A stretch of DNA of 64,000 bases from JBHJGP01 sp050331695 (GTDB lineage: Bacteria > Pseudomonadota > Alphaproteobacteria > Geminicoccales > Geminicoccaceae), in NCBI GenBank assembly GCA_050331695.1, contig JBHJGP010000003.1:248001-312000 (forward strand), written 5' to 3'. The position numbers and the translations under genes are program-made. Positions 17,377 through 26,370 of this stretch are shown here, one piece after another (within the stretch, counting starts at the first letter, position 1; every line of letters begins with the position of its first letter). A model generated the notes under the pieces. The model ran no database searches. It saw only the letters and a list, made by a program, of their open reading frames with translations, and had not been told where the DNA came from.

Positions 17377-17402
17377 GTTCTCCTTTCGTCCCTCTTTTGT
17401 TC
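17377..17402 (-). promoter_or_regulatory. LexA operator, three half-sites, overlapping the lexA ribosome site
   Basis: Read on the minus strand, the sequence is GAAC-N7-GGAC-N7-GAAC. The alphaproteobacterial SOS box is the direct repeat GAAC-N7-GAAC (GTTC-N7-GTTC). Here two such boxes share a central half-site with a single mismatch (GGAC). The 3' spacer contains the AAGGA of the lexA Shine-Dalgarno, so bound LexA would cover the region directly before the start codon. Confidence 0.65.
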
Positions 17403-17491
17403 TAATTTCGTTTCCTGCCGCACGCAACTTTTCTTTTACTATAGATTTCGCCGAAACGGGCCACCACCACCCGATGGTCGTAGGAGCGGCC

Positions 17492-18697
17492 TTAGAAGCC
17501 CGCGATGGCGGTAAGGTCGATGAAGGTGACCTCCGCCCCTGCATCTTCCGGTTGAGCGTGGGGAGCACGAACAATTAAGGCATCGGCGCTGGCGAACGCC
17601 GCCAGTTGAGAACTGTCCTGTCCGTCGGCAATGACTTTAAGGCGAGCATTTTCCGCGTCCATTTGACGTACTCGCAGATAGCTTTGTCTGGGGCCATTGG
17701 CTTCCAGAGCATCGGACGTGGTGCCGACGAGGGTGGAAAGGGTCGGATCGAGGCCGAGCATGGTTCGGATCGCGCCCCGAACAAAGATCAGCGTGCACAC
17801 TCCGGCGGAGACCGGATTGCCGGGGAGGCCGATCAGCTTGGTCGACGCCTGCGCCGCGAACATCAAAGGCTTGCCGGGACGCATGGCGATTTTCCAGAAA
17901 TCGAGTTCGAACCCGGCCCGTCGCAGGGTCGATTGAACGAGGTCGTGATCGCCGACCGAAGCGCCGCCGCTGGTCAGAACGAGATCGTAGCCATTCAACT
18001 CTCGAGCCCAGCGATCCAACGTTGTTTGATCGTCCGCACGAATGCCGAGATCGACCGGTTCACCGCCGAAGCAGCGCACCATCGCGGCCAACATGGTGCT
18101 GTTGGACGAGATGATTTGGCCCGGCTCCGGCTGACTGCCCGGCAGCCGGAGCTCGTCACCGGTGGCGACGATGGCGACCCGCGGGCGGCGTCGGACGTTC
18201 GCCCAGGCATGGCCCATGGCCGCAGCGACGCCCGCATCACGGGCGGAGAGCAAGTGGCCGGCCTCAAGGAGAACCTCGCCCCTGGCAAAGTCGAGGGCAC
18301 GCCGGCGGACGAAAGTGCCGGGTGCCACCGCCTTCTTGATGATAGCGCGATCACCGGTCCGCTGAACCTCTTCCTGGATGGCGATCGCATCGGCACCCTT
18401 TGGGACGACACCGCCGGTGAAAATCCGCGCGCATTCGCCGGTGCCGATCTCAAGCCCACCCGCGCCGCCGGCTCGCGCCTCGCCGATCACCAGCAGATCG
18501 GCACCCGGGTCGCGGGTGTCCGCGCTCCCGACGGCATAGCCGTCCATTGCTGAGACGGCAGCGGGCGGCTGATCCAGAAGAGCCGGCAGGGGTTCTGCCA
18601 GGACCCGGTTGGCCACATCGGAAATCGGCACGAGTTCGGAGGGTAGCGGCGTGAAGGCCCGGCAGATCCGAGCTTGGGCGTCAGCGACGCTGAGCAT
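17492..18697 (-). CDS. moeA: Molybdopterin molybdotransferase
   Basis: Inserts molybdate into adenylated molybdopterin, the last step of molybdenum cofactor synthesis. The 401-residue protein has the MoeA landmarks: AVSAMDGYAV, IFTGGVVPKGADAI, TSGGASVGDHDLV and MRPGKPLMF followed by GLPGNPVSA. The frame extends further upstream, but ATG 18697 fits the family N-terminus (MLSVADAQARI) and overlaps the moaC stop as TGATG. The moaC-moeA pair downstream of trpDC is a conserved alphaproteobacterial arrangement. MoeA is also the point where tungstate could compete for molybdate. Confidence 0.95.
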   Translation of the reverse strand: MLSVADAQARICRAFTPLPSELVPISDVANRVLAEPLPALLDQPPAAVSAMDGYAVGSADTRDPGADLLVIGEARAGGAGGLEIGTGECARIFTGGVVPKGADAIAIQEEVQRTGDRAIIKKAVAPGTFVRRRALDFARGEVLLEAGHLLSARDAGVAAAMGHAWANVRRRPRVAIVATGDELRLPGSQPEPGQIISSNSTMLAAMVRCFGGEPVDLGIRADDQTTLDRWARELNGYDLVLTSGGASVGDHDLVQSTLRRAGFELDFWKIAMRPGKPLMFAAQASTKLIGLPGNPVSAGVCTLIFVRGAIRTMLGLDPTLSTLVGTTSDALEANGPRQSYLRVRQMDAENARLKVIADGQDSSQLAAFASADALIVRAPHAQPEDAGAEVTFIDLTAIAGF

Positions 18698-19173
18698 CAC
18701 GTGGCCTTGTAATCGCCGGAGGCGCCGCCCGACTTGTTGCGCAGACGAATGTCGGTGATCCGCATGCCTCGATCGATCGCCTTGCACATGTCGTAGACGG
18801 TGAGCGCCGCCGTTGCCACGGCCGTCAGTGCTTCCATCTCGACGCCCGTCCGGCCTTCGATCCGGCAAGTGGCCTCGATCTCGATCGCCTGGTCTTCAGG
18901 GATCAGCCGCAGATCCACCTTTACGGAGCTCAGCGCCAGAGGATGGCAAAGCGGGATCAGATCCGCGGTTTTCTTGGCGCCCATGATGCCGGCCAACTGT
19001 GCCACCGCCAGAACGTCACCCTTTTTGAAACCACCGGCCTGGATACGCTCCAGGGTTGCAGGTGCCGCGATGACCCGACCGGCGGCCGTGGCCGTTCGAG
19101 CCGTGACCTCCTTCGCCGACACATCGACCATCACCGCATTGCCGGCGTCATCGAAGTGGGTGAGCTCGTTCAT
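18697..19173 (-). CDS. moaC: Cyclic pyranopterin monophosphate synthase
   Basis: Converts the MoaA product to cyclic pyranopterin monophosphate in molybdenum cofactor synthesis. At 158 residues it is complete. Landmarks are LTHFDDAGNAVMVDVSAK at the start, KKTADLIPLCHPL, and GVEMEALTAVATAALTVYDM with the conserved KAIDRGM after it. It overlaps trpC by four bases (ATGA) upstream and moeA by one base downstream, so its translation is likely coupled to both. Confidence 0.96.
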   Translation of the reverse strand: MNELTHFDDAGNAVMVDVSAKEVTARTATAAGRVIAAPATLERIQAGGFKKGDVLAVAQLAGIMGAKKTADLIPLCHPLALSSVKVDLRLIPEDQAIEIEATCRIEGRTGVEMEALTAVATAALTVYDMCKAIDRGMRITDIRLRNKSGGASGDYKAT

Positions 19174-19967
19174 CCCGCGTTGCCAGTCAGCAAGTGCCTG
19201 GTCGCGGCCGCGACGTCGCTCTGGCGCATCAGGCTTTCGCCGACCAGGAAACAGGTGGCACCGGCCGCGCTCATTCGAACCAGATCCTCGTGCCGTTCGA
19301 GGCCACTCTCGGCGACGATGACGCGGTTATTCGGCACCTGTGGCGCCAGGGTTTCGGTGGTCGTCAGATCGATCTGGAGCGTCTTCAGATTGCGGTTGTT
19401 GATGCCGATCAGGCGCAAGGGCAGAGCGAGGGCACGCTCCAATTCGCCGCCGTCATGACCCTCGACCAGAATGTCGAGCGCCTGCGCAGCGGCGGCGGCC
19501 ACCAGTTCAGCCAGCTGATCATCGCTCAGCGCGGCGACGATCAACAAGATTGCATCGGCGCCGATCGCCCGGGCCTCCACCACCTGATAGGGATCGACGG
19601 TGAAGTCCTTGCGCAGGACGGGCAGATCGACCGCCGCGCGCGCTTCGATCAGATGAGCGTCGTCGCCTTGAAAATAGGGTTGGTCGGTGAGCACCGAAAG
19701 GCAGGTGGCACCGCCGTCACGATAGGCCTTGGCCAGATCGGAAGGGCGAAAATCTCCCCGGATCAGGCCCCTGGAGGGCGATGCCTTCTTCAACTCCGCA
19801 ATCAGGCCGAACCGGCCTTGATCCTTAGCCCGACTGAGCGCGGCAACGAACCCTCGGGGGAGCCCTGCCGGCAACTCGGCTTCGAGGCTCGACAAGGGGC
19901 GTTCGCGCTTGCGCCTGGCTACCTCCGTCCGTTTCGCAGCGATGATCTCCTCGAGCATGTCAGCCAT
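19170..19967 (-). CDS. trpC: Indole-3-glycerol phosphate synthase
   Basis: Closes the indole ring in tryptophan synthesis. A 265-residue TIM barrel with the typical start MLEEIIAAKRTEVA, IAELKKASPSRG, LSVLTDQPYFQGD, VLRKDFTVDPYQV, IGINNRNLKT and ESGLERHEDL. The catalytic lysines are in the AELKKASPS and LRKDF motifs. It is a stand-alone TrpC, not fused to TrpF. The start (ATG 19967, or ATG four codons later) lies within the last bases of trpD. Confidence 0.97.
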   Translation of the reverse strand: MADMLEEIIAAKRTEVARRKRERPLSSLEAELPAGLPRGFVAALSRAKDQGRFGLIAELKKASPSRGLIRGDFRPSDLAKAYRDGGATCLSVLTDQPYFQGDDAHLIEARAAVDLPVLRKDFTVDPYQVVEARAIGADAILLIVAALSDDQLAELVAAAAAQALDILVEGHDGGELERALALPLRLIGINNRNLKTLQIDLTTTETLAPQVPNNRVIVAESGLERHEDLVRMSAAGATCFLVGESLMRQSDVAAATRHLLTGNAG

Positions 19968-20991
19968 TGGCGGCGCTCACCTCCACCAGACGGTTCAATA
20001 CGCCCTTGGCCCGGCCATCGTCGATCGCCGTGCCGGCTGCCGCCACGCCATCGGCGAGGCTGGTGACCTTGTCGGCGATCAACAGGCCGCCGGCGGCGGC
20101 GAACAGAGCCGCATCACGATAGGCCGAAGGCTTGCCCTCCAGAAGATCGAGAAGGGCGCGGGCATTGTCGGACGGTGCTCCGCCCCGCAACTGCTCGGGC
20201 GAGGATCGCTGCAAACCAGCGTCCTCGGGGCTGAGATCGAAAGTTCTGACCGTGCCGCCAACGAGTTCGGCCACGTGGGTCACGGTCGTGGTGGTCAGCT
20301 CGTCCGTGCCGTCGCCGCCGTGCACCACCCAGACCCGCTCGCTGCCGAGCTTACCTAGGACCTGGGCGAGCGGCTCGATCCAGGATTTGGCGAAGACGCC
20401 CAGGACCTGCCGTCTGACCCCCGCCGGATTGCACAAGGGACCGAGGAGATTGAAGATCGTCCGGGTGCCCAGCTCGACCCGGGTGCCGGCGACGTGGCGC
20501 ATGGCGCCGTGATGGCGCGGCGCCATCATGAAGCCGATATTGGCCTGGCTGATGCAGCGGCTGATCGCGTCCGGCTCAAGATCGATATTGACGCCGAGTT
20601 CGGTGAGCACGTCCGACGATCCGGACCGAGAGGAAAGACCGCGATTGCCGTGTTTCGCCACCGGCACGCCAGCGGCCGCCAGAACGATCGCCGCCGCGGT
20701 CGAGATGTTGAGCGTGTGCGCGCCGTCGCCGCCGGTGCCGCAGGTGTCGATCGCGGTTTCCGGCGCCTGCACGCGGAGCATGCGCTCACGCATGACCGTG
20801 GCGCCGGCGGTGAGCTCGTCGACGCTCTCGCCCCGCACCCGGAGCGCCATCAGAAATCCGCCCATCTGAGACGGTGTGGCATCACCGCTCATCATGGTGT
20901 CGAAAGCGTCCCGGGCCTGCTCTAGCGTCAACCGCCGGCCCGCGGCAACAATACCCAGAAGCTCGCGAAAAGCGGCGACGTCGGTGCTCAT
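19960..20991 (-). CDS. trpD: Anthranilate phosphoribosyltransferase
   Basis: Joins anthranilate to PRPP in the second step of tryptophan synthesis. The 343-residue protein shows the glycine-rich PRPP loop DTCGTGGDGAHTLNIST, KHGNRGLSSRSGSSDVLTELG, FMMAPRHHGAMRHV and LGPLCNPAG. It starts at ATG 20991, overlapping the trpG stop by four bases, and its end overlaps trpC by eight bases. Confidence 0.97.
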   Translation of the reverse strand: MSTDVAAFRELLGIVAAGRRLTLEQARDAFDTMMSGDATPSQMGGFLMALRVRGESVDELTAGATVMRERMLRVQAPETAIDTCGTGGDGAHTLNISTAAAIVLAAAGVPVAKHGNRGLSSRSGSSDVLTELGVNIDLEPDAISRCISQANIGFMMAPRHHGAMRHVAGTRVELGTRTIFNLLGPLCNPAGVRRQVLGVFAKSWIEPLAQVLGKLGSERVWVVHGGDGTDELTTTTVTHVAELVGGTVRTFDLSPEDAGLQRSSPEQLRGGAPSDNARALLDLLEGKPSAYRDAALFAAAGGLLIADKVTSLADGVAAAGTAIDDGRAKGVLNRLVEVSAANG

Positions 20992-21572
20992 GCAGCCTGA
21001 CGGGTCGGAACGATGGTGAGAAAGTTCCGCAGGAGGTCGTGACCTTCGGGTGTCTCGATGCTTTCGGGGTGAAACTGCACCCCGAATATCGGGTAGTGGC
21101 GGTGCTTGACACCCATCAGTATGCCATCATCGCTCCAGGCGGTGGCCTCGAGCATGGGCGGTATCTCGGTCTCAAGCGCGCACAAGGAATGATAGCGGGT
21201 AGCGATGAACGGGTTCGGCAGACCTGCAAAAAGGTCGGTCCCGGTGTGGCGTATCGCCGAGGTCTTACCGTGCATCACGGTCGGCGCCTGACGGACAAAG
21301 CCGCCAAAAGCCTGGACAATGGCTTGGTGACCCAGGCAGACACCCAATATCGGAAGACGGCCGGCAGCAGCCTTGACCAGTTCGACGCTGATCCCGGCCC
21401 GGTCCGGGTCGCAGGGCCCCGGCGAGATGACCAAAGCGGAGCTCGCGGACGAGAGTGCTTCCTCGACGGTTAACGAATCGTTTCGGCGGACGACGGTACG
21501 CGCGCCCAGCTCGCCCAAATAGTGGTATAGGTTGTAGGTAAAGCTGTCATAGTTATCGATGAGCAAGATCAT
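20988..21572 (-). CDS. trpG: Anthranilate synthase component II (glutamine amidotransferase)
   Basis: Supplies ammonia from glutamine to TrpE. It has 194 residues, with the class I amidotransferase triad Cys79 (GVCLGHQ), His168 and Glu170 (FHPESI). MILLIDNYDSFTYNL at the start is diagnostic. The frame runs on upstream to 22724 without a stop, but that part is antisense to the deacetylase gene; ATG 21572 is the start. No PabA-type paralogue is seen, so it may also serve folate synthesis (inference). It heads the trpGDC-moaC-moeA run; its partner trpE is separated from it by an opposite-strand gene. Confidence 0.96.
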   Translation of the reverse strand: MILLIDNYDSFTYNLYHYLGELGARTVVRRNDSLTVEEALSSASSALVISPGPCDPDRAGISVELVKAAAGRLPILGVCLGHQAIVQAFGGFVRQAPTVMHGKTSAIRHTGTDLFAGLPNPFIATRYHSLCALETEIPPMLEATAWSDDGILMGVKHRHYPIFGVQFHPESIETPEGHDLLRNFLTIVPTRQAA

Positions 21573-21593
21573 GGCCCGCGTCCTCTCGGCGTC

Positions 21594-21622
21594 ACCTAAG
21601 CCGCCGTCGTTCCTGACGTCAA
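21594..21622 (-). promoter_or_regulatory. Possible trpG promoter
   Basis: On the minus strand, CTTGACG at 21623-21617 is a good -35 of the alphaproteobacterial housekeeping type. With a 17-base spacer the -10 would be TTAGGT (21599-21594), a poor match. It sits 22 to 50 bases before the trpG ATG, in the 114-base gap between trpG and the divergent deacetylase gene. Confidence 0.35.
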
Positions 21623-21686
21623 GCGGCCCGCCCGCCGGGCTGGCCAGTGGCGGCGTTGCGCGGCGCGCGCCGGCCGGGACGCGCAA

Positions 21687-22883
21687 GTGAGCCGACATCG
21701 TCATCGCCCCTATCGGTGGCTCGTTGCCCTGTTCGGTTTCGTCAGTGGCCTCGGTCTCGCCATTGCCGCCGTCGCCGTGGTCACCATGGTTGTCATCCCG
21801 GATGCGGATAAGCCCCAGGCGGAGCGTTGGCTCCGGGGGCAGGGCGCCAATGGCACCGTTGCCACGGCCAAGCTGGCCCTGAGCACGGAGATCGTCGCTG
21901 GAGCCCCCCGCGCCGAAGCAGCCGAGCCGCTCGCTCGCGGCGTCACGTGGTCCGCCGATCTCATGCAACACCCCGTAGTGGCCCTTGACGTGCCTGCCTT
22001 CGAGGTCGCGGATCCCAATTTGCCGGAACCGGTTTATCTCCGGCCGGAGCGCCGGCCGCTGAGACCGGACACCGTGGTCGAACGGCCGACACCCCCGCCG
22101 CCGGACCTGTTCTCGGATGGCGGGCTCCCGGATGCGCAGGCGCCACCGGCAATCTGGACCGGCGAGCCGATGGTCGCGGTCATCATCGACGATCTGGGGC
22201 CCAATGTCCGCATGACCCGGGCCGCGTTGGAACTGCCGCCACCCCTGACCCTGGCTTTTCTGCCCGAAGGCGATTCCAGCATCGATTTGGCTGACCAGGC
22301 GAGGACGAATGGCTTCGAGCTGTTCTTGCATATGCCGATGGAGCCGCGGGGGCCTGAGAACCCGGGACCCAACGCACTCCGCATTGGCCAGGAGGGCCTT
22401 GAAGTTCAGCGCCGGATCAACGATGCGCTGGCCCTGCTCGGACCGGTCGCGGGCGTTAACAATCACATGGGCAGCCGAGTCACTGCGGATCCGGAGATGA
22501 TGGACAACGTGATGAGGACGTTGGCCCAGCACGAACTCGTCTTCGTCGATTCCTTGACCACAGCCGCATCTGTGAGTGTCGATATGGCAAAGCGCCATGG
22601 CATCGAGGTTCTCAGCCGCGATATCTTCCTTGACCACAACCCAAGTCCGGCCGCAATTCGCCGCCAGCTGGCGCAGATGGAACGGGTGTCCAAGAACCGC
22701 GGCTTTGCGATCGGTATCGGCCATCCCTATCCGGCGACGCTCGCAGCTCTACGTGCTTGGTTGCCCGGTCTCGGGACCAAGGGCATCAGACGGGTCACGA
22801 TCAACGAAATGATCGCGCTGCTTGCGTGCGAGCAGGGCCGGGATCTGGAACGCTGCGGCCAGGTCGCCGAAAGCGACACCTAG
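21687..22883 (+). CDS. Divergent polysaccharide deacetylase family protein
   Basis: A 398-residue protein with one N-terminal membrane helix (about residues 10-36), then a proline-rich linker to about residue 150, then the PF04748-type deacetylase-like domain: VAVIIDDLGPN, LTLAFLPEG, ELFLHMPMEPRG, GVNNHMGSRVT, FVDSLTTAASV and FAIGIGHPYP. The domain should face the periplasm and may act on envelope glycans; in many bacteria such genes sit next to cell-envelope proteases. The start is GTG 21687. It is inserted on the opposite strand between trpG and trpE and ends ten bases from the end of trpE. Confidence 0.87.
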   Translation: MSRHRHRPYRWLVALFGFVSGLGLAIAAVAVVTMVVIPDADKPQAERWLRGQGANGTVATAKLALSTEIVAGAPRAEAAEPLARGVTWSADLMQHPVVALDVPAFEVADPNLPEPVYLRPERRPLRPDTVVERPTPPPPDLFSDGGLPDAQAPPAIWTGEPMVAVIIDDLGPNVRMTRAALELPPPLTLAFLPEGDSSIDLADQARTNGFELFLHMPMEPRGPENPGPNALRIGQEGLEVQRRINDALALLGPVAGVNNHMGSRVTADPEMMDNVMRTLAQHELVFVDSLTTAASVSVDMAKRHGIEVLSRDIFLDHNPSPAAIRRQLAQMERVSKNRGFAIGIGHPYPATLAALRAWLPGLGTKGIRRVTINEMIALLACEQGRDLERCGQVAESDT

Positions 22884-22892
22884 CGGATTTCC

Positions 22893-24410
22893 TTAGCGGA
22901 CGTTGACGAAGCCCGGTGCTTCCGCCGCCGCCCGGATCAGGGCCTGCGCCTTGTTCAGGCTTTCCTGATATTCCAGGCCCGGATCGCTGTCAGCGACGAC
23001 GCCGCCGCCGGCTTGGACGTACATCTTGGCGTCCTTCACCAGCGCCGTTCGAAGCGCGATGCAGGTATCCATGTTGCCGTCGGCGCCGAAATAGCCGATC
23101 GCGCCCGCGTAAAACCGTCGCTGGACCGGCTCCAACTCGTCGATGATCTCCATCGCCCGAACCTTAGGCGCGCCGCTGACGGTGCCCGCGGGAAAGCCCG
23201 CGATCAGCGCGTCGACGGCGTCCATGTCGGGGGCGAGCCGGCCCTCGACGTTGGAGACGATGTGCATGACGTGGGAGTAATATTCGACCACCATCTTCTC
23301 GCTAACGAACACACTGCCGATCTCCGCGACCCGCCCGACATCGTTGCGCCCGAGATCCAAGAGCATCAAATGTTCGGCCAACTCTTTGGGGTCGGCAAGC
23401 ATCTCCGCCGCCAGCCGTTCGTCGTCTTGCCTGTCCAATCCCCGGGGCCGGGTCCCGGCGAGGGGCCTCAGGGTGACAACGCCGTTACGCAAACGCACCA
23501 GGATCTCGGGGCTCGAGCCCACCAGACTGTAGCCATCGAAATTCAGGTAGAACAGAAACGGCGAAGGATTAAGCCGCCGGAGCGAGCGGTAGAGTGCGAA
23601 GGCCGGTAGTTCGAACGGAAGCTCGAACCGCTGGGACGGCACGACCTGAAAGATGTCGCCGGCTCTGATATATTCCTTGGCCCGCTCAACCGCGGCCTCG
23701 AAATCGGTTCGGCTCATATTGGCTCGGGCCGGCGTTGTCCGCGGCGCTCCCGGGACCGCCCTGTGAGGTACGCTGCGGTCGAAATCGGCGATGACGTTCG
23801 CCAGCCGTTCGCCGGCTAGGGCGTAAGCGGTTTCCGCCGATATCTCGGCATCCGGCCAGACCGGTGTGACGATCGTGACCAGATCCTCGACATTGTCGAA
23901 CACGGCGACGACCGTCGGCCTCAAAAGGACCGCGTCCGGGAGTTCGAGAGGGTCCGGATTGGCGTTGGGAAGGCGCTCCATCAGGCGCACCATGTCATAG
24001 CTCAAGAAGCCGAACAGGCCGGCCGCCATGGGCGGCAGGTCCTCATCGAGCTCGATCCGGCTCTCGGCAAGGATCGCGCGCAAACTGTCGAAAGCTTCCC
24101 GTTCGTCCGCCTCGAAGGCATCGCGATGCTGCTGACAGCGGCGGTTGATCTCAGCCCTGCCGTCGAGGCAGCGCCAGATCAGATCCGGTTTCATGCCGAT
24201 CATCGAATAACGGCCGCGAACAGCGCCGCCCTCGACCGATTCCAGGAGAAAACTGTTCGGCCGGCCCTCGGCCAGCATGAGCATGGCCGAGACAGGCGTC
24301 TCGAGGTCTGCGACGATCCGGGCCGCCAGGACCTGAGACCGACCGGCGGCATACCGGCTGGCAAACAGATCGAAGGGAGGGCTGGGGCGGCCGTCAGGAG
24401 GTGGACGCAA
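22893..24410 (-). CDS. trpE: Anthranilate synthase component I
   Basis: Makes anthranilate from chorismate using ammonia from TrpG. It has about 505 residues. The N-terminal LLES motif (residues 55-58) is the tryptophan feedback site. Catalytic-domain landmarks are IFQVVPSQRFE, PFLFYLNFDGYSLVGSSPE, RPLAGTRPRG, DLGRNDVGRVAEIGSV and SGAPKVRAMEIIDELE. The start is a TTG at 24410, five bases after the ppiD-like stop, with AGGAAGG about ten bases upstream; no ATG or GTG lies nearby in frame, so the exact start is moderately sure. It is likely cotranscribed with the foldase gene. Confidence 0.95.
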   Translation of the reverse strand: MRPPPDGRPSPPFDLFASRYAAGRSQVLAARIVADLETPVSAMLMLAEGRPNSFLLESVEGGAVRGRYSMIGMKPDLIWRCLDGRAEINRRCQQHRDAFEADEREAFDSLRAILAESRIELDEDLPPMAAGLFGFLSYDMVRLMERLPNANPDPLELPDAVLLRPTVVAVFDNVEDLVTIVTPVWPDAEISAETAYALAGERLANVIADFDRSVPHRAVPGAPRTTPARANMSRTDFEAAVERAKEYIRAGDIFQVVPSQRFELPFELPAFALYRSLRRLNPSPFLFYLNFDGYSLVGSSPEILVRLRNGVVTLRPLAGTRPRGLDRQDDERLAAEMLADPKELAEHLMLLDLGRNDVGRVAEIGSVFVSEKMVVEYYSHVMHIVSNVEGRLAPDMDAVDALIAGFPAGTVSGAPKVRAMEIIDELEPVQRRFYAGAIGYFGADGNMDTCIALRTALVKDAKMYVQAGGGVVADSDPGLEYQESLNKAQALIRAAAEAPGFVNVR

Positions 24411-24415
24411 GAACG

Positions 24416-26296
24416 CTAGCCTTCCTGATCATAGGCAAACATCTGGTCGATCAGCGCCCGGTCCACCTGGATCGGATGCTCGATCTGCAAAGCCGCTTGC
24501 AGTTGGCTAAGGAGATCGGAGCCGAGCGCGTCAGAGAGCTGTTGTTCGATCGCCTCGGCCGCTTCCGGATCCTGCTCGACATCGCCGTCGACGACCATGA
24601 CCGCAGGCCGGCCGTTGACTTGAACCAATCCCTCGGCGATGGCGCCGGGCTCTGTGTCGAACAGGGTTGCCACGCCAGCGGGCTGTAAGCCGCCGGCGGC
24701 ACCACTGTCGGCTCGAAGCAGTGGTCCAACCTCCCGCACATCCACCCCAGGCTCGTCGAGCTGGTCGAGGCGCGATGGATCCTGACTTAGGCGCTCGCGC
24801 AGGTCCTCGGCCTTAGCCCGGGCTTGTTCGATCTGCTGCTCGGTCTCCCAGCCGATAACCGCCTCGTTGCGGACATCAGCCAAAAGCTCGGGCTTCGGCT
24901 CCGTGATCCCGTCGACCCGGTAGACGTAATACCGTCCATCATCGGTCTCCTCCAAAAGCGAGGTTTCGCCCACTGGGGCTTCGAACGCGGCGGTCAAAAG
25001 TGGGCGCCAGTCCTCCAAAACGGCGATCGGTTCGCGGTTGGGGTCGGCGCCCCCGATGTCGACCTGCTCCACGCTGTGAAGATCGAGATTGAGCGTGGTC
25101 GCTGCCTGTTCGAGGGTATCACCGCCGCCCAACTGGTCGTCGAGCGCGGTGGCGAAATCGGGCAACTGTTGGACCGCCTGCTCCCGGCGGAGGCGATCGG
25201 CGATCTCGGCGCGGGCCTCCTCGAACGGCGTGACAGCCTCGGGCGTTACCTCGCTGATGTTGAAGACGTGCCAGCCAAACTGGCTTTGCACGGGCTCGCT
25301 CACGCCCGGCTGTTCGAGGGCGAAGATCGCGGTTTCGAAACTCTCCGGGAGATCGTCCCGCTCGATCGAACCGAGATCGCTTACGGCGGCGCCTTCGATC
25401 GCGAGCGCGGACGGATCGGTGCCATTGGCGATCTGGGTTGCCGCCTGCTCGACGATACCACGCTCGGCCGCCAACACCTGAACCACAGTCCGGCTTTCTT
25501 TCTTGGTGTAGCGCTGGATCTCCTCGTCATAGGTCTCCCGGACCAGGGCGGGATCGACTTCGACCTCATCCAGCAGATCGTCGATCGTGACGGTGACGAA
25601 GGTGAGTTCGCGATATTCGGGCGTGGTGAAGCGGGCCCGGTTCTCTTCGAGATAGGCCTCGAGCTGCTCGTCCGTGGGCTCGGTGTCGACTTCGATTTCC
25701 GCGGGATCCATGACCACGAGCGTCGCGCGACGCTGCTCGCCCACGAAATTGGCCAATCTTTGCGTGAGCGCGCTCGGCACCGGCGGGGCGTTGGCAAGGC
25801 TCTCGACGAAGGCCTGGCGTGTCTGCTCGCTCCTGAGATTGGCCACATATTCGGCCTCGCCCAGACCGGCCTGGCGCAGGGCGTCCTCGAAGCGCTGACG
25901 GCTGAACCGTCCGCCTTCCCGGAAAGCCGGATTGGCGGTGATCTGCCTGCGGATTTCCTCGTCATTGACGGTGACCCCGAGCTCCAGGGCCTCGGCATCG
26001 ATCAGGCCACGGGCGATCAGCGCCTGCAGTGAGCCTTCGAGGACGCCGAACTGTACCGCCTGCTGGCGCGTGATCGCGTTGTTCGTTTGCGCCTGCACTC
26101 GTCTCAAATCCTGAGAAAATGTGTCGACTAGGGCGTCGGCGCCGATCTCAACATCACCCACCGTGGCGACCGCGTTGCCGCCGAGCCGACCACTGAAAAT
26201 GTCGCCGATACCCCAGACCGCGAAGCTGAGGATCAATAGGCCCAGAAAAACCTTGATCACCCAACTGCTGGCGTTGCTGCGAAGAAATGAAAGCAT
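24416..26296 (-). CDS. ppiD: PpiD-like peptidylprolyl isomerase (SurA N-terminal domain)
   Basis: A membrane-anchored periplasmic foldase of 626 residues. One helix (about residues 14-34, VIKVFLGLLILSFAVWGIGD) anchors it; the SurA-like chaperone region follows (to about 200); a rotamase-like segment includes LESFETAIF-type residues and QSQFGWHVFNISEV near residue 360; a long C-terminal region follows. The parvulin signature is weak, as is common in PpiD. The frame is open to 26560, but ATG 26296 fits the family start (MLSFLRSNASSWV). It precedes trpE by five bases, a conserved alphaproteobacterial neighbourhood. Confidence 0.9.
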   Translation of the reverse strand: MLSFLRSNASSWVIKVFLGLLILSFAVWGIGDIFSGRLGGNAVATVGDVEIGADALVDTFSQDLRRVQAQTNNAITRQQAVQFGVLEGSLQALIARGLIDAEALELGVTVNDEEIRRQITANPAFREGGRFSRQRFEDALRQAGLGEAEYVANLRSEQTRQAFVESLANAPPVPSALTQRLANFVGEQRRATLVVMDPAEIEVDTEPTDEQLEAYLEENRARFTTPEYRELTFVTVTIDDLLDEVEVDPALVRETYDEEIQRYTKKESRTVVQVLAAERGIVEQAATQIANGTDPSALAIEGAAVSDLGSIERDDLPESFETAIFALEQPGVSEPVQSQFGWHVFNISEVTPEAVTPFEEARAEIADRLRREQAVQQLPDFATALDDQLGGGDTLEQAATTLNLDLHSVEQVDIGGADPNREPIAVLEDWRPLLTAAFEAPVGETSLLEETDDGRYYVYRVDGITEPKPELLADVRNEAVIGWETEQQIEQARAKAEDLRERLSQDPSRLDQLDEPGVDVREVGPLLRADSGAAGGLQPAGVATLFDTEPGAIAEGLVQVNGRPAVMVVDGDVEQDPEAAEAIEQQLSDALGSDLLSQLQAALQIEHPIQVDRALIDQMFAYDQEG

Positions 26297-26330
26297 GGCG
26301 GTTCCACTGGCGCTCAAACGCGAAAGCTCG

Positions 26331-26359
26331 AATGTAAGGGGTGGCCACGGGCGTAACAA
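26331..26359 (-). promoter_or_regulatory. Probable promoter of ppiD-trpE
   Basis: On the minus strand, TTGTTA (26359-26354), a 17-base spacer and TACATT (26336-26331) form a fair sigma-70-type pair, each hexamer with four of six consensus bases. It would start transcripts about 30 bases before the ppiD-like ATG. Confidence 0.45.
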
Positions 26360-26370
26360 CCAGGAGCATC

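Noticed and set aside
20988..22724. A 578-codon minus-strand open frame running through trpG and on upstream
   Set aside because: Only the last 194 codons match TrpG; the rest is antisense to the deacetylase gene and has the composition of a shadow frame.
24410..24418. A ppiD-trpE fusion or frameshift
   Set aside because: The two frames are separated by a clear TAG and a five-base gap, and both proteins are complete at that junction.
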